Of a stretch of 64,000 nucleotides of DNA, positions 54,583 to 64,000 are shown piece after piece. This DNA is from Gaertneriomyces semiglobifer. Lineage: Eukaryota; Chytridiomycota; Chytridiomycetes; Spizellomycetales; Spizellomycetaceae. The DNA is taken from NCBI GenBank assembly GCA_025558075.1, contig JAHLKF010000005.1, forward strand, positions 806,001-870,000, in the 5' to 3' direction. Position numbers and translations under genes: made by a program. Under the pieces are notes generated by a model. That model was given only the letters and a program-made list of their open reading frames with translations, was not told the origin of the DNA and searched no databases. Positions within the stretch are counted from its first letter, which is position 1. Each line of letters opens with the position of its first letter.

Positions 54583-57500
54583 CTAAGCGTCGCTTAATTG
54601 TAGCTGTTTGGCGAAAATTAGGACTCTGATAAATGAAAGTTGAATGGATATCTGCCATGTACTTACCACCATTGCAACGCCTCTAATAATCCAGTGCCTA
54701 TGTGGTTTATCGGTGGGGAGATACATATTCATTACGTAGTTGGTCGAATGCCCAGTAGTGCTCAATGTCCCTCTACGTTGACTTGTCTTGTACACCGGGC
54801 ACTCATAGCACCCCTCCTTCATTCGCTGGGCTTGCGGGTCATCCTGATTCACAGGGGTTACCCATACAACTGGCATAGAATCCGTCAACTGCTTCGGATT
54901 TTGTTCGGCAAGTTGGTTCGTGGTTCGATCCCACCGGGCACCCTCCAGGAATGGCCCGCGAACGTATACACCATCCTCTGGTGATGTAGACGGTAATGCG
55001 TCGGTCATTATGGTAAATGACATTGTCAACAAATCAATGGGAATGGAATATTTGCGTGCGTAATTTTGTAAAGTGCCTATCGAACGATGTTAACGCTGTG
55101 AAACGACGATTGGTTTCAAGTTTTAACACAAACCAGTGAGAAATGACTGGGTGAAAAAGAAGCCTGAGATCCAGAAAACCGTCGGTATGCCATTGTCGAT
55201 CCAGTCTTGGAAAAACTTTAACCGGGCAGTAAAGTCGCTAACATACGCGCCCTATATGATCCTACGTGAGCACGCAATGTCGGTCGAGTAAGACTGGCTC
55301 TCTTACCAGTGGTTTTAATGATGGATAGCTCTTGGATGCCCACATATCGGGAATTTTTCCTAGCGTCAGGCTTGACGCTACTTCTTCAAGCTCCTTGTTC
55401 ATAACAACTAACCCTTTGAGCGCCTTCATCACCCCTTGCAAACTCTCGCGAATGGCTTTGAGCAGGCGATTGAAGCGGACCAACTCCTGTACCAATACCG
55501 TGTTCATACTCTCCTCATACTTGACTGGGAACTTTTTCTGCGTAGCAGCAATATCAAAATCGTCCGGCAAAGTCATTAGAATGCCATTCGCGATATCAGC
55601 AGTTAGTTCCTCTTTGCTCTTCCCACCAGTTCCACCGCTGTCACTTTGTGCCTGGGTCACCAGTACCGAAGCGATAAGTTGATTTGTCTCAGCCAAATCC
55701 TTGGCGATGTCAGCGTTTTCATGCATGCCAAAGACTTCTGGATGCGAGATAAGTGGGAGAGACTTGATATGGTGAAGATACGAGTCGTAGGATCCTTTAG
55801 GCGGTGCGCGATATATACCCGAGGGCGAAAGCCGGTACGACTCATCCAAAACCTCCGGGGTGTAAAAGAGACTTAGAATGTTCATTAATGTCCGGCGATC
55901 TCGGTCGTCGGTAACACGGCCTCCGTAGTTACACTCTCCCGCTAGGTAGCTCAGGGCTTTCCAAGGAACCTCGTCATAGTCGTTCAAGAACTAACAATAA
56001 AAGGTATGCTGTTAGCAATGAACCAGGAAATAAGATGCCCCGCATGTGTTAAACCTTATGCAGCTGACGAACACTGATACGCAAATCACTCTCGTTGAAC
56101 TCGTACGGTATATTCCAACCGAGTGGCCCAAAGTTTCTGCGCTCTTGCAAGATGGCATGGAAGAAGCAAAGGCCGAACAATAATTTTTCCCACGCGCCCT
56201 CTGCGCTCTTCTTCATGCTCTTAAAGAACGCCTCATCACTAATGGGATCGCTGGAGTAACTTCGCAGGAGGTTCGCACGCAACCCCGCAGGAGGTTCATT
56301 CGTCATCTTGACACCATTCTGCAGTAATGTGACTGGGAATTTGTCGCTGAGGTGCCGATTAGTCACTATTCAATTTAAACATCCTATGCTGCTCTCTTCT
56401 TACCTCGGATACGAAGTCAGCCATAGGCGGAAGTCAGAGTTTGTGCTATCAGGTGTAAGCTCCTCACAAATTTTCTCCAACGTGGGCAGCCACGACACTG
56501 CGAGATGGCAATTCTGCAGAACAACCCAGCTACCCGTTTTAATTCCTGCGCGTATCATAGAAGCCGCTATGGGTCCCTGGCCTTGACCAAGTGAGATGGC
56601 CGTAAGTTTGCTTCCTCCATAGCCTTTTGATTCCGCGAACTTTAATAGCCTAAACAATTGCGTTAGGAACGAATACATTGATATAGGTGTGCGCTCCAAG
56701 CACGTACCCAGCCATGGGATCTGCACCAGGAGATAGGATGAAGATCAAAGGTGCACAACTGTTTGAATCGTCATAACTGGCTGCAATGTCAAATTGCGGC
56801 GGCTCGATGAACTTTTGGCCCATCTTGGCCTTGACAAACTCCATAACAGCTGGGACAAGCTTATCGGGGCGGAACACCTTGAGGACTAACAACTTTTGAA
56901 AGCCGCTGAGTCTTTGGTCCCATCCTCCAGGGTAAATTTCCTTGTGTGGTTCGGGTGAGTCGTACACTTCTTTCCATGCCATGGTTTGCTCCCTGAAGCT
57001 GTTGCTGAGCCCTTTGTAAGCAGGAAGTGACGATACTCTGCAAATATCTCCCCAGCATTTCTCGGTGAGCCACTGTGGGGCGGGATTCGGGGGAAGCGTG
57101 GCGTCTAAACCCAATCCACCAGTAAGAAGGAATACCCACTCGTCAGCGTCAATCTCCCCTTTGCCGCGCATGATGCCAACGCAAAGAAGAAATGAAAACA
57201 AAAGCTTGTCCTTCTTGAACAAAGACCGGCACACATTGCAGTATAAACTGTACGTAAAATGGGAGCGTAAGCTGCCAAGCCGAGTTTCAAGGTTCGTTGA
57301 TTTCTCTGCCTCCGCAATTGTTTGAAGAAATATGTTGATGAACCACGCAAGCGAGTACTGGTACATGGGCTCAATCTAAGTGAATGGTAAGTGATGTCCT
57401 CCAAATGAAAGGACTCAACTTCGCTTACATTAGCCAGTTCGGCGATCACAAAAAATAGAACTGAAGAATGTGTGGCAATTGGCTTGTAGCCTTGCCGCGT

Positions 57501-60500
57501 AAGATCAATGGCAGCCTCCGTCTCTTCCGCTATCTTTTGTTTCGCGGCGATATCGTCGGACAAAACCTTTGAACTTGTTAAGGCATTGATGGCCGTCTCA
57601 TCCTCCAACAGATTGCCTTGGCTGCTGCTGAGAATCGCCAAAATCTTATCTTCTATCTCCTTCAATTGCTTCTTGTTGTTCGCACTGGCTACCACCAGAC
57701 GATTCTTTTCTTCTTCAAGCTCTGGTCGCTCTTTGGCGGCAACGATTCCAAGCAGTTGATCTTCAAGACCTTCCGGCGTAATCATGAAATTGACGATTGT
57801 GACTTTCGTCGAGAGTTCGGGCAGATAATGTGGATTGCGAAGCTTCGTCGTAATGTAGAATCGGAAATCGGGAGAATACTCAATGACGGCTTCCCCAAGC
57901 TTAATGCACATTACGCCGCTTTGCTTGAAAATTTGCTTGGTCAACAATGGCTCCAAAACCGAATCAACTTCCTCTCCAATATTCTCAAGCAGAACCGGGG
58001 TTCCAAATTGAATAGCGTTTTCAAGAGTTCGAACATAGTCGGCATCAGACAACTTAATAACAGCCAATCGATTATTTTTTTCCATGTTCTTCACCCATTT
58101 GTTGGCTTGCCCTTGAGGGTCTATGAACAAAGGCCACCGGCGTGTCTTCGTCGCAATGATACCGTTGTCTTGAGAGAAACTATCATTCGGAAGACCTGCT
58201 ATGCTCCAGTCCCGCATCTGGATGGGGTCACCTAGAGTGCTGGCTAATGAAAAATGCTCAGAGCACGGTATCTTATTGTCAACACATCGCGCTGTCCAGT
58301 CTCCCGCACACGTTTGGCGATACGATAACGTGAATGCCCCGAGGTAGGCAATGACAGCCGATGAAAGCAGAACGTCACCCGTCAAATTCTCGTAAGTAAT
58401 GCCTAACGTTCGAGCCGCCTCGGTCCACCGATCCTTTTCCCCACCCAAACCGCCAATCAGCTGCTCCGCTCGAACAAGCTTTTTGCCCACAAGGTCCACC
58501 TGCTTTTCGAGATCCACCTTCTTAGCACTCATCTCTTGGAATTGCTTTTCAAGGGCAGCCATCTTCTCCTCCACTTCACGCAACTGCGCTTGTTTCTCGT
58601 TCAATTTCTCCATTTCGACGGCCAGCTCACCCTCTGCTTTTGCCAAGGCTTGCTTCTTCGGAGCGACCACTTTCGCAACAACATCATACTTATCCAGTGC
58701 ACAAACCCATCGGCATAACCCCTCTGCGGCACCGGAGGAGTTTTTCACAATATTCGGGTCGAAATCAGGGTTGGGGATGTAAGTTCTGCGAATCTTCTCC
58801 ATGATTTTAGGGTCTATGTTATCTTTATCATACGACTTGAGGCCCTGCAAGAAATGAGAATCTCCAAGCATCTTTTGCGCTAAAACGTAATAAGGTAAGC
58901 ATGCCATTTCACCGAGAATTGAGCATTCAAGCATGCAAGAGCCTTACCAGGTCCCCAGTAGTCCTCTACCATCTTGCCGCTACCACCCGGGTCCTTGATA
59001 CGCGCGGGTTTGACACTCTTCATAATGCAGATTGCCTCCATGACCAACTTGACGGCTCCTGGCGGGTTTTTCATACTTTTCACTAAAGTTATGTCCTGGG
59101 GTTTCAAAGTGTCCAAGGCTTCTAATGCACTTTCCAACGCAGGGATGGCCTCAGCGAGATCTGCTTCACAGTCATCCTTGATGGCCTTTGCCTCGCCGGC
59201 CTTTTTGTTGGCGACCTCTTCATCGACTTTGACAATAGCGCGCTTTTTCTCAACTTCAACACTCTCTTTCTGGACTTGAATCATAATCCTGTCTGTTTCC
59301 GCCTGAGTTTGGACAAGTTGTGGCTGGAGCTCGCTCAACTCCTTCTGCATAGTTCCTACTTGACTAGCAGCGCTTGCAAGTTGTTCTAGACCAGTAACGT
59401 AACGATTTCTCAACCCATCTACTTCTTTTCGCTTGCTCTGAAGCAATGTTTTGTAAGTTTTTATTAGCTCCAAATAGCTCGTTGGCGTTACATAGTTATG
59501 GCGGCGTAAACGGGAGTAAAACTGCTGTGACAGAGCCCTTGCGTCCACGTGAAACTGTTTGCACATGCGAATTACCGCAGGACGAACTTCAGGTGTGAGA
59601 TCAACATCTTCTAAGAAGCGTGTAGCAACGACCTCCAAGGCATCTTCAGGCCATGCTTGGAACCAGTCGATCGTGCAACAATTCACCAGTGACGGGAACA
59701 TCAATAGTCGACTTCGGAACGCATCACCGATTGGCGACATGCACAACACAACATGCAAATTCTCCTTGCACCTAGCAATGAACTGGCTGTACAATGCCGC
59801 AGGAGAAGCGTCCAGTTTAGGGTTATCGCGGGTTAGTGCTGTCCTCACTTGTTCAATTACAGCCGCTTTTTCGTCTGCCGGAAATATGTTCGGTACCTCG
59901 CCGGTGTTAAGAAGATTGTTGATGTCCTCCAAGAATGCTTCGAGTTGTAGCTGTGTATCACTGAACAAAAACACGCACGGTTTTCCTTGTGCTCCAGCTG
60001 CAATCAATATCTTCTTGATATCTTCACGCCATTCAGTCATGCCATAGGATTTAGAAATTTCCACCTGGTACAGCTGATATTCCGCCATATAGGCAGCGAG
60101 TCGGGTGAGACTTTGCCGACCACTACCGCCAACACCCACAAGTAAGGCATGACCAGCGGGTTGCTTGAGTACACGAGCAATCCTGGAGACGTGCTCAATT
60201 GCGAATCGGAAAATAACCAGATTCATGGGAGCTTTGCTGATCTGATTATACTCGTCCAGGCGAAACTTGATGGTATCTGTGATCTTCGAAACATCAACAA
60301 CTTCTTCGTAGAACTTGACGGCGGCCTCCGGTTGAGTGTAGTCACCAAACATCAAGGAGCGCATATCGTCATCCTCCACTTTCCCATCCCGGTTGGCGTC
60401 CAGGTGCCCTAATACCTCGTCAAACCGCAAGCCAAAATGGCGAGTTGTGAGTTCTTTGATTGTCGTGAAAAACCAAGATCTGTCGTCGTCGTCAACAAGG

Positions 60501-63500
60501 CGATCGTAGAAAACACGGTATGTTTCGTGGCACCACAATCGGATCATCTTGGCGGCGTCTTGAAACCGATCAGCCGACGCTAGCAAAAGACCTTGGATAA
60601 CTCGCGAGAAATCTCGCAAGTTGAAAACGTAGTGTGATTTGGCGGGTGTTGGTAGCAAGCTGGCAATGGCTGCGTTGTATAGCTCATACGTGGATGATAT
60701 CAACTTATCCTTCAACGAAACGACGGCAGGTTGGAAACCTTTGCCAGCCAAATGCCACTCAAGGATGGTTGAGAAAATCTGCTTCATGGTCGACTCCTCA
60801 AAGGTAGTAATTCCAATTGTCGTAAAGTGCCTCAAAAATCTTGATGTGACGGGGTTGCGGCCACCTCCTGGTGGACCCATTGCGGCAACAAACTGGATGT
60901 CCACAAGCTGCATAGCACTGGTGTCTTTCAAATCAAACCACTGACCGTGATCCATCCACTGACGTAAAAGTTCGATCGGAGGCTGCGCACCGTACTTCTC
61001 CCGGGCCGGCATATTCAAATCGTCCACAAAAATGACACACCTCTGACCATGCGGTGGCCCAAATACGCCCTTCCGACGCTTATCAAGCTTGCTGAGGATA
61101 ATGTCTTGAGTTTGGTTCGCGCTTGTTTGAGCTGAGAAATTGATGAAAACTGGATTGTACGTTGGTTGAGGTAGTCCCGTGAGAAGCTTGTTGTTTATAT
61201 AGACGGACTGGAAAGACGATGGTTAGCTGCGTCGAGATCAGAACCAGTTGACAACACTAATACCTTTCCTGTTCCAGTAGGCCCCACAAATAAAACTTGC
61301 TTCTGATGTGTAACTAATAGGTCAAGGAGATAGCTGTAACGGGCAGTGTCAACAGTTGGAACAGTAATAGAGTTGAATTTTGCGGCAGCCGGAATCTCAT
61401 ATTTGGGTATCGTTTCCACCCATAGCTTCCAGGTACCACCGAATTTCCTATCCTTCTCGAAAACATAATCATACACTGATGCTGCTGCCGGAATAGGTTT
61501 ATCGATCTTCACATTCCGAGGAGGCGGGTGCGCCGCTTCTCGTCCATCCACCAGATTACGGAAGAAAGTCTCGAACTTTTTCCGTGACTCGTCATCGATG
61601 GTCCCTCCCAGCGACCAGACGGCGCTGAAAAGGAAGACGCAATGTAACCAGACGGACTGAATATTCGGTGGTAGCACATCTTCTGGGTGCCCTTTGTCAG
61701 TAAACTCATCCATTTGACATGAAATGAGCGTCATCAGGGATACGACTTTGCTGATGTAGCTAGTGGCTGCGAACTCTCGGCACTGAGCTTGAACAAACGC
61801 AAGAGCAGGTGGCACTACCCAGTCGAATAAGGCTTCCAAAAGTTGCCGTTGCTCCGGGCCGACAGATGGAGGCATTGCCGCGATCCACGAAACCATTAAT
61901 GGACGCCAGCCTAAAGCGTCTGGTTCCATGTAGATCATACCGCAACGAGACACCGTTGCTGGGGACGCAACAGCAAGGTCGGCAACTTCAAACTGCATTG
62001 ACATGGTCGAACTCATCGTCATAATTTCTCCACTGGTGAGACAAAGCTTTTTGTTGTCATCCAAAACTGTGTTCATGTTCTCAATCCAGATGGCGTCGAC
62101 GGGCCCATCGAAAATAATCCAGCGTCTTTCTGCTGTTCCTTGCTGAGCGAATCCGCGGAAAGTATTGGCTAGAATACCGTCGGTCCATTCATGGGTGACA
62201 GGATCAAATTGCCCATAGAGCTGCCCCATGGTAATGGACTTTGGGTTGATTACACGATACTCCACCTTTTTCTCACTAAGTCCGCTCTCAGCCATTTCGT
62301 TCAAAGCCGCAGCCAAAACTCGGTATGCGACTGTTTTCCCAGACCATGGCTGGCCCACAATCATGTAACCGTGCCGAATACACATCATCTCATATATCTG
62401 TACAATCTTCTCCAAAGCCGACTCTGCAGGTTGTAAGTTCATCTTCGCCATATTATTTGTAACCGCCGCCAGGATATGGCGATAGTCAGGAGCCGGCAAT
62501 TCTACTTTCGGGAATAGGTCAGCGGATATCGCTTTGAATAGGGGTATGTCCTGACTGAGGAACTTCGGCAAATTTACGTCGTTGATGGATCTCAGCATTA
62601 TGATGTGCTCGTTCTCTCCCGGATATTTGAGTTTCAAATTCCCTGCGGCCGTGAGAACCGCCTTGACAGCTCGCATACCGTAGTCATAGTGATCCTGCGA
62701 AGATAGCTGTTCTGAGCACAATTTGTAAGTGGCCACGATTTTGTGTGCCAGTGCTCGCGCCTCCACAAAACCATAGGAATACAGGGATATTTCCGCAATC
62801 AATGCGTAATCGGGTACCTACTCGACAAGTTAAACCCGGCGAACCAACGCTGTAATGACAAAGATGACCTACCATCATAGCGACAGGTCGGAATAATGCC
62901 TTCAGATTGTCAGGGAGTTCTGAACGACCAGCGTATCCGGGATTCATGGTGATGAAAACCGAGCATCCTCTGTTCAGGGAAATAGTCGTGCCCTCGAAAA
63001 CAAACTTATCCACCTTTGCCGCTACCGCACGCTGGATGGTAAGAATTTGCTGGGCGACGACGGACAATACTTCAAGGTCGATTCGGTTGAATTCGTCGAA
63101 ACAAGCCCAGGCTCCCGAAGATGCAAGACCCTTGAAGAACTTGCCCATTGCGATATAATCTAGCCCATCCGAACAATTGAAAACCACACATGCTTTGGCA
63201 ATCGCTTTTGCCAAATCCTTCACGGATTCTGTTTTGCCCGTCCCTGCAGGACCTTCAGGCGCACCGCCGAGGTTCAAATCCAAAGCGCCGATGAGTGTCC
63301 GGTAGCATCGGTCCGTGAGAGGTGTAATCACAAGACGTGGCGAGTTACCCAGGTACTCATAACCATATTTTAGGGTGGCATTGATCATCCGCACTTGGAC
63401 ATCATCCTGCTCCCAATAATAACGTAGCTGTGACAACCAACCAAAATCGTTTTCCTGTGATACTTCCTGCTTCTCTAAATCAGCAACAACATCACGTGCA

Positions 63501-64000
63501 TGTACGTCAATGACAACCAGAGCAGATAACGTCATTCGTGCCATTGCACTCAAGTCACCACGGACGAGTGCCACTGTTTCCTCAAGCTGCTTCGTACACA
63601 GCTCCTTGTATGCACGTAACCCGAGTACACCACCTTCACGAATCGCCTCTGTAACTTCTTTGGTCCAAAAAATCTGGCTAACGCAAAGAACTACCTGGCC
63701 CGGCCATTCCAAAATCCACTTGGACCTCGGCGTCTCGACATAAGCCCTTAGGGCGTTGCTGACTTGCTGGTGTATCGAAGATTGCATAACCTTTTCCACC
63801 TGTAGCAGCCATTTCTCCACAGCACCTTTGGCTTGGGCAGGTTCGATGACCTCTTTCATCCGTACGCGCTCCCCTTCACTAGAGCACATAGCAATGATAC
63901 GGCTATTATCTTGGAAAGTGAGGCTGGCTATGCCCTCGAAGCATTTCTTCAAGTGGGGTTGCACCCGCAATGGGTCTTTGGTCTCTGCCAAGATCTCCAG
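54583..64000 (-). CDS. Axonemal dynein heavy chain, inner-arm (DNAH7/3/12-like), 3' part
   Basis: The gene enters from the right edge. Eleven exons (64000-62873, 62817-61264, 61207-58948, 58879-57429, 57375-56708, 56649-56404, 56346-56055, 55990-55307, 55251-55134, 55076-54667, 54603-54583) give the last 2,943 residues in one frame. This covers the end of the linker ([20 protein letters not shown]), AAA1 with [11 protein letters not shown]2 with [11 protein letters not shown]3 with GPTGTGKS spanning an intron, AAA4 with GVGGSGRQS, the coiled-coil stalk with the microtubule-binding tip, AAA5-AAA6 and the C-terminal domain ([25 protein letters not shown]). The last exon codes for only six residues. 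An EF-hand-like loop (60365-60400) lies before AAA4, as I recall for DNAH7-type chains. Inner-arm dyneins bend the flagellum, so this gene shows that the organism makes motile flagellated cells. The tail domain lies outside the window. Confidence 0.93.

Noticed and set aside
54900..54950. tRNA-like GGTTCGATCCC word
   Set aside because: It lies inside a conserved coding exon of the dynein gene (reverse complement), and no clover-leaf arms surround it.

Overview
The window comes from a eukaryote with compact genes and many short introns (mostly 48-75 nt, one of 127 nt; GT...AG ends, often a CTAAC/CTGAT-type branch site). The gene mix points to a flagellated, zoosporic fungus of the chytrid or blastocladia type. 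Fungal families (an Och1-like mannosyltransferase, a DUF3712 vacuolar-type membrane protein, an Egh16-like secreted protein) sit beside genes of flagellated or animal-like cells: an axonemal dynein heavy chain, a possible ciliary protein, a plasma-membrane Ca2+ pump with an animal-type C-terminal tail, ferroportin and an angiotensin-converting-enzyme (M2) peptidase. The assignment is inferred from gene content; no rRNA or mitochondrial marker is present.

Layout, left to right. 1-6.5 kb (all +): 3' end of an Och1-like GT32 gene, an orphan seven-helix membrane protein, a 10-exon carotenoid-oxygenase-family gene that lacks three of the four iron-binding histidines, and a MUL1/MAPL-like mitochondrial RING E3 ligase. 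7.8-18.9 kb (+): one giant gene coding for about 3,650 residues, a membrane-anchored chain of tandem DUF3712/LEA2-like beta domains. 19.5-28.7 kb: a secreted Egh16-like protein with a Gly/Asn/Gln repeat tail (-), then a PKA-type kinase gene (+) flanked by two related genes that may be PP1/glycogen-targeting-like, then a DUF1206 membrane protein (-). 29-36.4 kb (all -): a single-pass protein with a PQQ-propeller-like domain, an unrecognised disordered protein, and ferroportin in seven exons. 37-47.5 kb (all -): a small basic protein, the P2B Ca2+-ATPase, a Gln-rich protein with a JHY-like C-terminal block, and the ACE-like peptidase. 49.3-54.3 kb (+): a multi-KH vigilin/Scp160 protein. 54.6-64 kb (-): the C-terminal 2,943 residues of an inner-arm-type axonemal dynein heavy chain, running off the right edge.

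The genes do not form one pathway. Loose themes are ion handling (Ca2+ pump, ferroportin), signalling (PKA with two possible PP1-regulator paralogs), the flagellum (dynein, JHY-like protein) and the cell surface (Och1, Egh16-like, ACE, propeller protein). All multi-exon models were joined by hand by checking reading phase and splice sites; every joined model stays open and divides by three. No tRNA, rRNA, CRISPR array or transposon was recognised.
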